This document shows positions 17,872 to 28,075 of a DNA stretch of 64,000 nucleotides, one piece after another. Under the pieces are notes generated by a model that saw only the letters and a program-made list of their open reading frames with translations, did not search any database and was not told the origin of the DNA. The DNA lies in contig NZ_KB889967.1 of NCBI RefSeq assembly GCF_000372885.1, forward strand, positions 1,980,655-2,044,654, written 5' to 3'. Origin of the DNA: Methyloversatilis thermotolerans. Lineage in GTDB: Bacteria > Pseudomonadota > Gammaproteobacteria > Burkholderiales > Rhodocyclaceae. The translations under genes were made by a program, and so were the position numbers. The stretch's first letter is position 1; every line of letters starts with the position of its first letter.

Positions 17872-19278
17872 TCAGTTCTCTTCCCGCAACAGACCATCGG
17901 CCTTGTAGCGTGCAAGTTTATACCTCAATGTGCGCTCGGAAATGCCCAGCTTTTCGATCGCCTTCTTGCGCGAGCCGCCAACCGCGGCGAGTGTTTCGAG
18001 GATGAGATCGCGCTCCATGTCACGCACCGATCGGGCGCGCGGCGGACCTTCCGGGCCAGCCGTGGACGACATTGCCGGTTCCGCATTCACCACCGCAGTT
18101 GCCTGAGAATGCTCGGAAGAAGGCGGCATGCGCTGCGCACCGCGCTGACCGCCGAGCACCACATGCTCGGCCTCGACGACGTCCTCGGGCGCCAGGATGG
18201 CGGCGCGTTGCATGGTATTTTCGAGTTCGCGCACATTGCCGGGCCAGTCATGGGCGGCAAGGATTGCCGCTGCCGACTCCCCCAGCCGGAGCACCCGGCC
18301 CTGCGCCTTCGCGCAGGCCACCAGGAAATGCCGCGCCAGAGGAACGATGTCGCCTGGCCGCTCCCGCAGCGAAGGTATGGCGATAGGAAACACGTTCAGC
18401 CGGTAATACAGATCCTCGCGGAAGCGCCCCGCACGCGCTTCTGCTTCCATGTCCCGGTTGCTGGTGGCCAGTACGCGGATGTCCAGCGGCACCGGCTTCT
18501 TGCCCCCCACCCGCTCCACCTCCCGCTCCTGCAGCACGCGCAGCAACTTTGCCTGCAGCGCCAGCGGCATTTCTGAAATCTCGTCAAGCAACAGCGTGCC
18601 GCCATCGGCCTGTTCGAACTTGCCGGCCTGCGCGGTTGTTGCGCCGGTGAATGCACCCTTTTCGTAGCCGAACAGCGTTGCTTCAAGCAGGTTGTCCGGA
18701 ATGGCTGCGCAGTTGATCGCGATGAAAGGTTTGCCGGCGCGTGCTGACTGCTGGTGGATATAGCGCGCGAACACTTCCTTTCCGGTACCCGACTCGCCGG
18801 TCAGCAACACCGTCGCCTCGGAGCGCGCCACCCGCGATGCGAGACCGAGCACCTGGCGGGTACGCGCATCTTCGGCCACCATATCGGTCGGCGCCGCCAC
18901 CGGAACCGCGTAGCGGTCGATGTGGGCAAGCAGCACATCCGGTTCAAACGGCTTGAGCAGGAAATCGCACGCACCTGCGCGCATCGCGGCAACCGCTTTC
19001 TCGACGTCGCCGAAGGCGGTCATCAGCAGCACCGGCAAAGCCGGTTCCCGCGCGCGGACTTCCTTCAACAGCGTGAGCCCGTCCATGGGCTGCATCTTCA
19101 GATCGGTGATGACCAGATTCAGGGCATGCTCGCCGGTGTTGCGTTCCAGCATGCGCAGAGCCTGAGGACCGTCGGCCGCGCCGATGACGCGGTGACCTGC
19201 ACACTCGATCGCCAGACACAGCGCATCGCGCAGATTCGGCTCGTCCTCGACCACCATGATGTTCAACTTCTCGCTCAT
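17872..19278 (-). CDS. fleR: Sigma-54-dependent response regulator FleR/FlrC
   Basis: The 468-residue activator has a receiver domain (phospho-acceptor Asp in [13 protein letters not shown], about residue 54). Its AAA+ domain has Walker A GESGTGKE, the sigma-54 contact loop GAFTGA, and [11 protein letters not shown] Fis-type helix-turn-helix closes the protein ([22 protein letters not shown]). It shares a 4-bp overlap with the sensor kinase gene upstream. In polar flagellates this pair turns on class III basal body and hook genes from sigma-54 promoters such as the one before fliE. Confidence 0.9.
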   Translation of the reverse strand: MSEKLNIMVVEDEPNLRDALCLAIECAGHRVIGAADGPQALRMLERNTGEHALNLVITDLKMQPMDGLTLLKEVRAREPALPVLLMTAFGDVEKAVAAMRAGACDFLLKPFEPDVLLAHIDRYAVPVAAPTDMVAEDARTRQVLGLASRVARSEATVLLTGESGTGKEVFARYIHQQSARAGKPFIAINCAAIPDNLLEATLFGYEKGAFTGATTAQAGKFEQADGGTLLLDEISEMPLALQAKLLRVLQEREVERVGGKKPVPLDIRVLATSNRDMEAEARAGRFREDLYYRLNVFPIAIPSLRERPGDIVPLARHFLVACAKAQGRVLRLGESAAAILAAHDWPGNVRELENTMQRAAILAPEDVVEAEHVVLGGQRGAQRMPPSSEHSQATAVVNAEPAMSSTAGPEGPPRARSVRDMERDLILETLAAVGGSRKKAIEKLGISERTLRYKLARYKADGLLREEN

Positions 19279-20486
19279 TGCCCGTTCTCCAGCACTTCTT
19301 CAGGCGTCTGCGCAGGCAGGCGCAAGGTGAAACAGCTGCCCGCGCCGGGCGCGGACTCGCATTCGATATCGCCTCCGTGGACGCGGGCTATCCCGCGGGC
19401 GATGGCCAGTCCCAGTCCGGTGCCTTCTTCCCGCGTTGTAAAGAACGGCTCGAACAGCCTTTCCTGGACGTCGCGCGGAATGCCACGGCCGTTGTCGCTC
19501 ACGGAGAAGCTCACGCCCCCTGACGTCTTGTGGACGGACAGCCGGACTTCCCCACGGCTATCGCAAGCCTGGATCGCATTCTCGAGCAGGCTGACCAGGG
19601 CACTGGCAAGCGCCTTGCGGTCCGCGGACACCTCCATCACCGCCACAGCAGGCTCCACGATCAACGCGACGCCTGCTTGTCGAGCTACCGGTTCAACCGT
19701 GTGATGCAGCTCTTCCATCAGGGCCGCCAACCGGATCGTTTCACGTCCAAGCACTTCGCCGCGCGCGAACATGAGCGTGTCGCGGATCAGTCGCTCGAGA
19801 TGGCGCAATCGGTCCTGTGCACGCGATGCAATGGACTTCACATCGGCGGGCGCAAGATCGCGGCCGGTGAGCGTACCGACGTAAAGAGTCGCAGCCGCCA
19901 GGGGCGTGCGCAACTGATGGGCGAGCGAGGCTGCCATCTCGCCCATGGCGGCAAGCCGCTCGTTGCGCGCCGCGGCAATCTTGAGCGCGTGTTGCCGGGT
20001 CATGTCATGCAACAGCACGATGTGCGCCCGATCCCCCCTGAGGGCGGCTTCGCTCATCGACAGCCGGCGCGGCTGTCCATCGGCGCCGATACACTCCCAC
20101 TCGCCCGGCGCATCCGCAGGCCTCATGCGGCGGGCACAACCCGACCACTCCTCGCCGGCACACGCACCGATCATGTCCAGAGCAGCGGGATTGGCATCTT
20201 CCATGCGTCCTTCGGCATCCACCACCACAACCCCTGCCGGCAACTGGTTCAGCAGCGTGGTAAGGCGATCGGTCAACCTGGCCTTTTCCTCGTACTGCCG
20301 TCGCAGTTCCCCGTTGGCCTCTGCCAGCTCCTCGGTCAGGCTGGCCACCTGCTTCTCCAGCGCGCCATAGGCCTCGGTGAGTTCCGCCGAGGCCGCATTG
20401 AACAGACGGAAAGCCTCGGCCAGCCGCGCCGCCTCTTCCGGGGCGATACGGGCCGGTGCGGCCTGGCTGGACGTCTGTTCGGTCAT
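19275..20486 (-). CDS. fleS: Sensor histidine kinase FleS/FlrB
   Basis: The kinase of about 403 residues has no membrane segment. It has an N-terminal coiled coil (about 20-75), a PAS domain (LLNQLPAGVVVVDAEGRMEDANPAAL), the phospho-acceptor His in AASLAHQLRTPLAAATL, and an ATPase with N, G1 (DNGRGIP) and G2 (GTGLGLAI) boxes. I used the ATG at 20486; another ATG three codons earlier is equally possible. It is the cytoplasmic partner of the sigma-54 activator downstream and relates flagellar assembly state to gene expression. Confidence 0.88.
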   Translation of the reverse strand: MTEQTSSQAAPARIAPEEAARLAEAFRLFNAASAELTEAYGALEKQVASLTEELAEANGELRRQYEEKARLTDRLTTLLNQLPAGVVVVDAEGRMEDANPAALDMIGACAGEEWSGCARRMRPADAPGEWECIGADGQPRRLSMSEAALRGDRAHIVLLHDMTRQHALKIAAARNERLAAMGEMAASLAHQLRTPLAAATLYVGTLTGRDLAPADVKSIASRAQDRLRHLERLIRDTLMFARGEVLGRETIRLAALMEELHHTVEPVARQAGVALIVEPAVAVMEVSADRKALASALVSLLENAIQACDSRGEVRLSVHKTSGGVSFSVSDNGRGIPRDVQERLFEPFFTTREEGTGLGLAIARGIARVHGGDIECESAPGAGSCFTLRLPAQTPEEVLENGQ

Positions 20487-20678
20487 GCGGTGCATACACG
20501 GGATAGAGACACCGAGCCAGCGTAGCAACGGTCAGGCCACGACTTGCCGGGAATCAGCCGGCCAAAACCCCGGCTTATCCGCAGAACGAGGGCGTTCATT
20601 CGCCACCAGAATCCGGAACATTCTCGCGATGGTGTCGGCTCACGGCACCGGGTGAATCTCCAGAGCAAGAGACTGATC

Positions 20679-22415
20679 ATGGCCGACGCCGTACTCGATC
20701 CGAACGCCGTTCCCGCCTCGCCGCCCGCACTGCCCGACACCCCGCTCGGACGCGCGCAGCAGCGACTCGCCGAAATGCCCGTGCAGAAGAAGCTGGCCAT
20801 GGCCGGCGGCCTCGCCATGGGCATCGCGCTGCTGGTGGGGTTGATGCTGTGGAGCCGCGCCCCCGATTACGAGGTGCTGTTCTCCAACATCAATGATAAG
20901 GATGGTGGCGCCATCGTTGCCGCGCTGCAACAGGCGAATGTGCCATACAAGTATTCCGAAGGTGGTCACGCCATCCTGGTGCCATCGCAATTCGTGCACG
21001 ACACGCGGTTGAAGCTGGCGGCGCAGGGCCTGCCGCGGGGAGGATCCATCGGCTTCGAACTGATGGAAAGCCAGAAGCTCGGTCAGTCCCAGTTCTCCGA
21101 ACAGGTCACCTACCAGCGTGCGCTGGAAGGCGAACTGGCGCGCACCATAGGCACGCTGGCGGCCGTGGACGGAGCACGCGTTCACCTCGCCATCCCGAAA
21201 CAGAGCGCATTCCTGCGCGACGACCAGAAGCCCTCCGCCTCAGTCGTGGTCAGTCTGCTTGGTGGGCGCACGCTGACCCCGGAGCAGGTCGGTGGCATCG
21301 TCCACCTGGTGGCTTCCAGCGTGCCGCAACTGCAACCTGCGGCAGTCTCGGTGCTGGACCAGAATGGCAACCTGCTGTCCAGTAATCGCGACCCGAAGGA
21401 CAGTACGGCGCTGAATCCGACCCAGCTCAAGTACGTCGGGGAAATCGAGGCGGCCACCGTGCGCCGCATCGAATCCATTCTCGAACCGCTGGTCGGACGC
21501 GGCAACTTCCGCGTCCAGACCGCTGCCGACATCGACTTCAATCAGGCCGAACAGACGGCCGAAACCTACAAACCCAACCCGACGCCGAACACCGCCATCC
21601 GCAGCCAGCAGCTCAGCGAATCGGAAACGAACCAGCCCAATCCGGCCGGTGTGCCCGGTGCACTGACCAACCAGCCGCCCGCGCCGGCCACCGCACCCGT
21701 CACCACGCCGCCCGCGCCGGGGACCCCGGCCGTCGCCGGCGCCAACGGACAACCGGCCATGCTGCCGGTCACCTCGCGCAAGGACTCCACCACCAACTAC
21801 GAACTCGACAAGACGGTCCAGCACATCCGGCAATCGGTCGGTCAGATCAAACGACTGTCGGTCGCCGTGCTGGTGAACCAGAAGACGGAAACCGACAAGG
21901 ACGGCAAGGTCGTACCGGTGCCGGCATCGCAGGAGGACATCCAGCGCATCACGGCGCTGGTGCGCGAAGCCATGGGTTTCAACGAAGGCCGTGGCGACAC
22001 GCTCAACGTCGCCTCCGCACCCTTCACCGAGGTGGTGGAGCCAACGCTCGACATTCCGATCTGGAAGGATCCGGAAACCATGGGCTTCGCCCGCGAGCTG
22101 CTGAAATACCTGCTCGTGGCTGGCGTCGCGGCCTACCTGCTGCTCGGAGTCCTGCGCCCGCTGGTGCGCAGCCTGACCGCACCACCGGAGACGGACGAAG
22201 AGGAAGAGCCCGAGGTGCGCGATGTGACGCTGGACGAGAACGGTCAGCCGATCGGCATCGACGGCGAGGGCGCCGCAGCGCAACTCGAACTGTCGCCGGA
22301 AGCACGTGCGCAGCTCGACTTCGACAGCAAGCTGCAGAGTGCCCGCACCTTCGCGATGAACGATCCCAAGGCGGTGGCTGAACTGATCAAGCTGTGGGTG
22401 AGCGGCGATGAATGA
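20679..22415 (+). CDS. fliF: Flagellar MS-ring protein FliF
   Basis: The 578-residue protein forms the MS ring in the inner membrane. It has two transmembrane helices (near residue 45, MAGGLAMGIALLVGLMLWS, and near 480, LLKYLLVAGVAAYLLLGVL). The YscJ/FliF ring-building domain (DYEVLFSNINDKDGGAIVAALQ) lies between them, with a Pro/Ala-rich linker at about 310-360. The C-terminal tail that binds FliG ends in NDPKAVAELIKLWVSGDE. The ATG at 20679 was chosen because it sits directly before the conserved start. It begins the fliFGHIJK run and overlaps fliG by 8 bp. Confidence 0.97.
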   Translation: MADAVLDPNAVPASPPALPDTPLGRAQQRLAEMPVQKKLAMAGGLAMGIALLVGLMLWSRAPDYEVLFSNINDKDGGAIVAALQQANVPYKYSEGGHAILVPSQFVHDTRLKLAAQGLPRGGSIGFELMESQKLGQSQFSEQVTYQRALEGELARTIGTLAAVDGARVHLAIPKQSAFLRDDQKPSASVVVSLLGGRTLTPEQVGGIVHLVASSVPQLQPAAVSVLDQNGNLLSSNRDPKDSTALNPTQLKYVGEIEAATVRRIESILEPLVGRGNFRVQTAADIDFNQAEQTAETYKPNPTPNTAIRSQQLSESETNQPNPAGVPGALTNQPPAPATAPVTTPPAPGTPAVAGANGQPAMLPVTSRKDSTTNYELDKTVQHIRQSVGQIKRLSVAVLVNQKTETDKDGKVVPVPASQEDIQRITALVREAMGFNEGRGDTLNVASAPFTEVVEPTLDIPIWKDPETMGFARELLKYLLVAGVAAYLLLGVLRPLVRSLTAPPETDEEEEPEVRDVTLDENGQPIGIDGEGAAAQLELSPEARAQLDFDSKLQSARTFAMNDPKAVAELIKLWVSGDE

Positions 22416-23400
22416 AGAAGGAATCGAACGCAGCGCATTGCTGCTGATGACGCTTGGCGAGGATGCGGCCGCCGAGGTACTCAAGCATCTGGGCCCGCGC
22501 GAGGTACAGAAGATCGGTACCGCGATGGCCGGGCTCAAGAACGTGCCGCGCGAGAAGGTCGAGGCGGTACTCGACATGTTCGACGAGGCGACGGCAGCCG
22601 GCGGACGAATGTCGGCCGACGAAGCCCTCATCCGCAACATGCTCACCAAGGCACTGGGCGAGGAACGCGCCGGTCACCTGCTGTCGCGCATACTGAATGA
22701 CTCCGACACCGCGGGCATCGAGGGGCTGAAGTGGCTGGATCCCGCTACAGTCGCCAACCTGATCAAGAATGAACACCCGCAGATCATCGCCACGATACTG
22801 ACCCACCTGGAATTCGATCAGGCGGCCGAAGTCATCAAGCTGTTCACCGAACGGCTGCGCAATGACGTGATGCTGCGCATCGCCACGCTGGATGGCGTAC
22901 AGCCGGTCGCGCTGAAGGAGCTGAACGATGTCATGTCGCGCGTGCTGTCCGGTTCGGCCAAGATGAAGAAGACCACGCTCGGCGGCATCAAGGCGACGGC
23001 GGAAATCCTCGGCTTCGTCGGCAGCGCGAACGAATCGGCCATCCTCGATGCGGTGAAGGAATACGACGCGGAGCTGGCGCAGAAGATCATCGATGAAATG
23101 TTCGTGTTCGAGAATCTGCTCGACATCGACGATCGGGGCATCCAGACCTTGTTGCGCGAAGTCAGTGGCGATCAGCTCGTGCTGTCGTTGAAGGGTGCGT
23201 CACCGGAGCTGCGCGAAAAGATCTTCAGGAACATGTCGTCCCGAGCGGCCGAGGCGCTGCGCGAGGACCTCGAAGGTCGCGGCCCGGTCAAGCTGTCCGA
23301 GGTCGAGGCCGAACAGAAGGAAATCCTGAAGATCGCGCGTCGTCTGGCGGAAGAAGGTCAGATCGTGATGGGTGGCAAGGGTGGCGAGGAAATGCTCTGA
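22408..23400 (+). CDS. fliG: Flagellar motor switch protein FliG
   Basis: The 330-residue rotor protein generates torque with the MotA stator and binds FliF and FliM. All three domains are present: FliGN (SALLLMTLGEDAAAEVLKHL), middle with the EHPQ motif (KNEHPQIIATIL), and C-terminal with charged torque-helix residues (LLREVSGDQLVLSLKGASPELREKIFRNMSSRA). It starts within the end of fliF. Confidence 0.98.
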   Translation: MNEEGIERSALLLMTLGEDAAAEVLKHLGPREVQKIGTAMAGLKNVPREKVEAVLDMFDEATAAGGRMSADEALIRNMLTKALGEERAGHLLSRILNDSDTAGIEGLKWLDPATVANLIKNEHPQIIATILTHLEFDQAAEVIKLFTERLRNDVMLRIATLDGVQPVALKELNDVMSRVLSGSAKMKKTTLGGIKATAEILGFVGSANESAILDAVKEYDAELAQKIIDEMFVFENLLDIDDRGIQTLLREVSGDQLVLSLKGASPELREKIFRNMSSRAAEALREDLEGRGPVKLSEVEAEQKEILKIARRLAEEGQIVMGGKGGEEML

Positions 23401-23437
23401 TGCATCCGCGCGAAACTGAACCGACGGTACTTCGACG

Positions 23438-24142
23438 ATGACACGCGACGACGTGAGTTCCTGGCAGTTGCCTGTGTTCGACGCGCCGGTGGTGGCCCCG
23501 TCGCGCCTGCCGTCTTCGCCGCCACCAACGCCCAGTCCGGTCCCGGACGCGCCGTCCGGCCATACGGTTGCCGGGCAGGCCGCAAACGAACCCCCGGTTG
23601 CGGACGAACCGCTGGAGCCCGCATTCAAGTTTCCGACTGCCGAAGAAGTCGAAAAGCTGCAGCAGGACGCGCACCGCGAAGGTTACGCCGCCGGCTACGA
23701 GGAAGGTACTGCACGCGTGCGCATGGAAGCCATGCGGCTGCACAGCGCGGTCGAGCAACTGGACGAAGCTCTGGCAGCGCTGGACAGTTCAGTGGCGCGC
23801 GAAGTGCTGAAGCTGGGCATAGAGATCGCGCGACAAGTGGTGCGGCAGAGCATCGCGGTCAAGCCGGAAGTGGTGCTCGCCGTCGTGCGTGAAGCGGTCA
23901 GCCAGTTGCCGCATCAGCACACGGCCATCTACCTCAATCCGGAAGACGCCTCGCTGGTGCGCTCCCATATCGGCGACCAGTTGAGTCATGCCGGTCACCG
24001 CATCTTCGAGGACGTTGCGATCGAGCGCGGGGGCTGCAAGGTGGAAGCCGGCGGCAGCCAGATCGACGCCACGCTGTCGACGCGATGGATGCGCATTGTC
24101 GAATCGCTGGTTGATGGCGCGGAGTGGATAGAACATGACTGA
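23438..24142 (+). CDS. fliH: Flagellar assembly protein FliH
   Basis: The 234-residue protein regulates the export ATPase FliI and carries it to the C-ring. The N-terminal third is Pro-rich and variable. A coiled coil follows ([26 protein letters not shown], with the GxxxG pattern seen in FliH), and then the conserved C-terminal domain ([17 protein letters not shown] through [16 protein letters not shown]-like sequence). It overlaps fliI by 8 bp. Confidence 0.93.
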   Translation: MTRDDVSSWQLPVFDAPVVAPSRLPSSPPPTPSPVPDAPSGHTVAGQAANEPPVADEPLEPAFKFPTAEEVEKLQQDAHREGYAAGYEEGTARVRMEAMRLHSAVEQLDEALAALDSSVAREVLKLGIEIARQVVRQSIAVKPEVVLAVVREAVSQLPHQHTAIYLNPEDASLVRSHIGDQLSHAGHRIFEDVAIERGGCKVEAGGSQIDATLSTRWMRIVESLVDGAEWIEHD

Positions 24143-25586
24143 CTCCGAACAGGCGCCGACGGCGACCGGCGAGACCGCGGCGCCCAACAGTCATCTCGAC
24201 AAGTGGTCCGGCTTCCTGAGCGACTGTGGCACGCTGGCCGGGCGCGTCAGCCCCTATCTTCATTCCGGACGCCTTACCCGCATCAACGGACTGGTCATGG
24301 AAGCGGCGGGTCTGAAGTTGCCGCTCGGATCGGGCTGCCGCATCATGGTTCCGGGGGGCAACAGCTGCGAGGCCGAGGTGGTGGGTTTCAACGGCGAAAA
24401 GCTGTTCATGATGCCGACTGACGATGTGGTAGGACTGGCACCCGGCGCCCAGGTGATCCCGCTGGAAACGGCGCCGCAAAGGCCAACGCCTACGGAAAGG
24501 CTGGAGCCCAGGCGACGCGCATCGGATCGCGCCAAGCATCTTCCTGTGGGAGACGCCCTGCTCGGCCGCGTGGTGGATGGTGCGGGTCGCCCTCTCGACG
24601 GCATGGGACCCATCGTCACCCGGCATTCGCGCTCGGTCGCCAGCCGCGCGGTCAATCCCTTGCTGCGCGAACCGATACGGCGCTCCATGGATACCGGAAT
24701 CCGCGCCATCAACTCTCTGCTCACCGTCGGCCGCGGCCAGCGCATCGGCCTGTTCGCCGGGTCAGGTGTAGGCAAGTCGGTGCTGCTGGGGATGATGGCG
24801 CGCTTCACCTCGGCCGAGGTGGTGGTGGTGGGGCTGATCGGCGAGCGGGGTCGCGAGGTGAAGGAATTCATCGAGCAGATACTCGGCGAGGCCGGGCTGA
24901 AGCGCTCGGTCGTAGTGGCCGCGCCGGCCGACACCAGCCCGCTGATGAGGCTGCAGGGCGCAGCCTATGCCACCACAGTGGCCGAGTGGTTCCGCGACCA
25001 GGGCAGGCACGTGCTGCTCATCATGGATTCGCTGACGCGCTATGCGATGGCGCAACGCGAGATCGCCCTTGCGATCGGCGAACCGCCGGTCACCCGCGGC
25101 TACCCGCCGAGCGTGTTCGCCCGCCTGCCGCAACTGGTGGAACGTGCGGGTAACGGGCCCGAAGGTGGCGGCTCGATCACTGCCTTCTACACGGTGCTGG
25201 CAGAGGGCGACGATCAGCAGGATCCGATCGCCGACTCGGCGCGCGCCATCCTGGATGGCCATTTCGTGCTGACCCGCCAGCTCGCCGATTCCGGTCACTA
25301 CCCCGCCATCGACATCGAACAATCCGTATCGCGCGCCATGCACGGACTGGTGAAGCCCAGCCACTTCGATCTGGTGCGACGATTCAAGGGTCTGTGGTCG
25401 CGCTATCAGCGCGCGCGCGACCTGATCGCAGTGGGTGCCTATGCGCCCGGCGCTGATCCTCAGCTCGACGAAGCGGTGAATATGTTCCCGGTCCTGGAAG
25501 GCTTCCTGCAGCAGCGAATGGACGAGCGCGAAGGTTACGAGGATGCCGTGCTCAAGCTGCATCAGATATTCGGCCTGACGCCCTGA
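24135..25586 (+). CDS. fliI: Flagellum-specific ATP synthase FliI
   Basis: The 483-residue ATPase of the flagellar type III export machine is related to the F1 beta subunit. It has the Walker A motif AGSGVGKS (about residue 213), a Walker B in [13 protein letters not shown] and the ERGREVKEF glutamate region. The C-terminus is the usual helical domain. It has about 25 more N-terminal residues than the usual family length of about 455. It lies in the normal order fliH-fliI-fliJ. Confidence 0.98.
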   Translation: MTDSEQAPTATGETAAPNSHLDKWSGFLSDCGTLAGRVSPYLHSGRLTRINGLVMEAAGLKLPLGSGCRIMVPGGNSCEAEVVGFNGEKLFMMPTDDVVGLAPGAQVIPLETAPQRPTPTERLEPRRRASDRAKHLPVGDALLGRVVDGAGRPLDGMGPIVTRHSRSVASRAVNPLLREPIRRSMDTGIRAINSLLTVGRGQRIGLFAGSGVGKSVLLGMMARFTSAEVVVVGLIGERGREVKEFIEQILGEAGLKRSVVVAAPADTSPLMRLQGAAYATTVAEWFRDQGRHVLLIMDSLTRYAMAQREIALAIGEPPVTRGYPPSVFARLPQLVERAGNGPEGGGSITAFYTVLAEGDDQQDPIADSARAILDGHFVLTRQLADSGHYPAIDIEQSVSRAMHGLVKPSHFDLVRRFKGLWSRYQRARDLIAVGAYAPGADPQLDEAVNMFPVLEGFLQQRMDEREGYEDAVLKLHQIFGLTP

Positions 25587-25617
25587 TTGCAAATAACCGT
25601 GACAGGCGCACACTCCG

Positions 25618-25631
25618 TGATGCAGATCACT
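25618..25631. promoter_or_regulatory. Crp/Fnr-like palindrome upstream of fliJ
   Basis: The palindrome GTGATGCAGATCAC fits the core GTGA-N6-TCAC of Crp-type sites, although the outer bases differ from TGTGA/TCACA. It lies in the 108-bp gap between fliI and fliJ, the widest gap in fliFGHIJK, and might mark an internal promoter. The match is short and could be chance. Confidence 0.3.
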
Positions 25632-25694
25632 TCCCTGCAGACCGACAAGGTTAGATTCCCGACTCCTCATCCATCCGGATATTGCTGACACGCC

Positions 25695-26132
25695 ATGGCC
25701 GATCAGTTCCGACTGCAATCGATCCTTGATCTGAGCGTCACCCGCATGGACGAAGCGGCGCGCGCACTGGCCACGCTGATGGCAAACGAGAAGGATCACA
25801 GCCGCCGGCTGGACATGCTCGAACAGTATCGCAACGAGTACCAGAACCAGTTCATGGAAGCCGCGCGCAGCGGCCTCACGCCCAATCAATGGGCCAATTA
25901 CCGTGCATTCCTGGCTCGCATCGATGACGCCATCGTGATGCAGCAACGCCAGGTCGAGCGTTCGCGCGATCTGACGCAGGCCGGCCAGCGCGAATGGCTG
26001 GATACGCGCACACGCGTGAAGGCCTTCGAAACGCTTTCCGACCGCCATCAGGCCCAGGTGGTGCGCAAACAGGCGCGAGCGGAACAGCGGGTCAACGACG
26101 ATCGCTCCGGGCGCCGGCCGGTCGACGACTGA
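25695..26132 (+). CDS. fliJ: Flagellar export protein FliJ
   Basis: The 145-residue protein is almost entirely coiled coil, starting FRLQSILDLSVTRMDEAARALATLMANEKDH. This heptad pattern is the FliJ signature. FliJ sits in the centre of the FliI hexamer and helps energise export. The gene lies between fliI and fliK. Confidence 0.9.
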   Translation: MADQFRLQSILDLSVTRMDEAARALATLMANEKDHSRRLDMLEQYRNEYQNQFMEAARSGLTPNQWANYRAFLARIDDAIVMQQRQVERSRDLTQAGQREWLDTRTRVKAFETLSDRHQAQVVRKQARAEQRVNDDRSGRRPVDD

Positions 26133-26206
26133 AGCCCCTGCCCCGGCATCGTGGAATCTGGCATGGATAGTGCTGTGATGTCCGCGTCTCAGGAGGACAT
26201 CACACC

Positions 26207-27223
26207 ATGCCGGACATTTCACTGAATCTGCCCGCCTCGACCTCTAATGCCGCATCGACCTCCGGACCCGTCGGAGAAATCCGGGGTCTGGCTGGCGACG
26301 CGAATGCCGAAATCGGCGGCGAAGCGGCCGCAAGCTTCGCTAGCCTGTTCAAGGATCGCCTGACTGCCGCACAGAACGGCGAAGAACCCGCTGCACTGCT
26401 GGCCAGCCTGCTTACCGGCGTCACCGGCGATAGCGATGAGGAAGTCACCACGGACCTCTTGCCCGCGGACGACAGCGCGTTCGATCCACTCGCCGCAGGC
26501 TTGCTGCTGCCGACTACGCTACCGATTGCCGACCTGCTCAAGAGGGGCGCGGATACCCCGCGCGCAACGGCGGACGCAGCGAGCGACCCGATCACCGGCA
26601 CACTGCCGGGCAATGCGAGAAATCCGGGGGCCACAGTCGATCCGGCAGCGATTGCCGGCATGTTGGCGGAGGACGCCGGCAAGAATCTGCCGGACCTCGA
26701 TATCACGCGCGAACAGATGGGCGACATGCTCGCCGACACGGCTCAGGCCACGCTGCAACAGGCGCACCAGGCCGACTTCCGCGCCCACATGAGCGCGGCA
26801 CATCAGGCAAGAAACGAACTGGCGGTGGCCACACCGGTCAATCAGCCCGGGTGGGCCGAGGATGTCGGGCACCAGATCACCTGGCTGGCCGATCAGGGCA
26901 TCAGCAAGGCGGAACTTGTACTGACGCCGCCTCATCTCGGCCGTATCGAGATTTCGATCGAAGTCGGCAGCGATCTGAGCTCCGCGCAGTTCGTGTCCGC
27001 CAGCCCGCAGGTGCGGGAAGCGCTGGAACAGGCCATGCCGAAATTGCGCGAAATGCTGGCTCAGGGCGGCATTTCCCTCGGCGAGGCGAATGTGAGCAGC
27101 GACCAGCCCTCGCGTGACGGCCAGGGCGGCCATCAACAGGGTCAGCGCTCGCGCGATACCGCCGAGGCCGCCCCGAGCGCCAGCGCCCGCCGCGGAGTGG
27201 GTCTGGTCGACCTGTTCGCCTGA
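26207..27223 (+). CDS. fliK: Flagellar hook-length control protein FliK
   Basis: The 338-residue secreted ruler protein has a low-complexity N-terminal part and the conserved C-terminal domain (about 210-300): GHQITWLADQGISKAELVLTPPHLGRIEISIEVGSDLSSAQFVSASPQVREALEQAMPKLREML. It then ends in a Gln/Arg-rich tail. A strong ribosome site (AGGAGGACATC) precedes the ATG. It is the canonical FliK by position; the gene at 11452 is a second FliK-type protein. Confidence 0.93.
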   Translation: MPDISLNLPASTSNAASTSGPVGEIRGLAGDANAEIGGEAAASFASLFKDRLTAAQNGEEPAALLASLLTGVTGDSDEEVTTDLLPADDSAFDPLAAGLLLPTTLPIADLLKRGADTPRATADAASDPITGTLPGNARNPGATVDPAAIAGMLAEDAGKNLPDLDITREQMGDMLADTAQATLQQAHQADFRAHMSAAHQARNELAVATPVNQPGWAEDVGHQITWLADQGISKAELVLTPPHLGRIEISIEVGSDLSSAQFVSASPQVREALEQAMPKLREMLAQGGISLGEANVSSDQPSRDGQGGHQQGQRSRDTAEAAPSASARRGVGLVDLFA

Positions 27224-27344
27224 CACCCGCAGCCTCCTCTCCACCGGCACCGCGCGGAGCTATCCGCGCTGCGGCCGGCCTGCACGCGCGCCCCTCACCA
27301 TGAAGGCCGATGGTCACCATCCGGCCAAAAATGTACGTCTGCTC

Positions 27345-27371
27345 TAAAAAAAACGGAGTTTCCGCCGTTAT
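27345..27371 (+). promoter_or_regulatory. Sigma-28 (FliA) promoter of fliLMN
   Basis: TAAA at 27345-27348, exactly 15 bases, then GCCGTTAT at 27364-27371 match the FliA consensus TAAA-N15-GCCGATAA with one or two changes. It is about 60 bases before the fliL start in the 210-bp gap after fliK. It suggests that fliLMN get late (class III) expression, in addition to any read-through from fliK. Confidence 0.72.
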
Positions 27372-27433
27372 TCGGACATTGAAAGGCATCACTGCCCGCC
27401 AGAATTCCGATAGCGAAACAGGAGCAGACCATC

Positions 27434-28045
27434 ATGGCCAAAGCCGCCGCGACCGCTGACGACGCCGGTACCGAAGCACCCAAGAAGAGCAACAAGATGC
27501 TCATCATCATCATCGCCCTGCTGCTGGTGGTGATCATTGGTGGCGCAGCCGCCTTCTTCATGATGGGCGGCAATCACGACGCGGAGGACGCGGACGCGCA
27601 CGACGACGAAGTGGTGGCCGAGGAAGATCACGACGCGGCGGCGAAGGAAGCGCGCAAAGCCAAGCTGAAGAAGAAGAAGGAAGCCGATGCGAAGGGGTTG
27701 CCACCGGTATTTGTCGAACTGGATCCATTCACCGTGAACCTGCAGCAGGAGACGGCGATGGATCAGTATCTGCAAGTGAAGGCCTCCGTGCGTGTCGATG
27801 AACAGCACGCAGCGGATCAACTCAAGGCCTATATGCCGGAAATCCGCCACCGGGTGCTGTTGCTGCTTTCCAGCAAGAAGGCCTCGGAACTGAATACCCC
27901 GCAGGGTCGCGAAGACCTTGCCGAGAACATGGTGGATACCATCAACGCGATCGTCGGCGAGATACCGAAGAATCGCAAAGGCGAGCCGGAAAAACCCATA
28001 GGTCCGGTCGAGGCGGTGCTGTTTACCTCCTTCATCGTCCAGTAA
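27434..28045 (+). CDS. fliL: Flagellar basal body-associated protein FliL
   Basis: The 203-residue protein has a single transmembrane helix near the N-terminus (MLIIIIALLLVVIIGGAAAFF, about residues 23-43). A very acidic, His- and Lys-containing linker (about 45-80) comes next, then the FliL periplasmic domain (PVFVELDPFTVNLQQE through FTSFIVQ). FliL stabilises stators around the motor. It begins the fliLMN unit. Confidence 0.95.
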   Translation: MAKAAATADDAGTEAPKKSNKMLIIIIALLLVVIIGGAAAFFMMGGNHDAEDADAHDDEVVAEEDHDAAAKEARKAKLKKKKEADAKGLPPVFVELDPFTVNLQQETAMDQYLQVKASVRVDEQHAADQLKAYMPEIRHRVLLLLSSKKASELNTPQGREDLAENMVDTINAIVGEIPKNRKGEPEKPIGPVEAVLFTSFIVQ

Positions 28046-28075
28046 TGCCCGGGAACACGGCCGGAGAATAAGATC

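Noticed and set aside
20534-20547. GGCCACGACTTGC as a possible sigma-54 promoter for fliF
   Set aside because: The distance between GG and GC is nine bases instead of ten, which sigma-54 rarely accepts.
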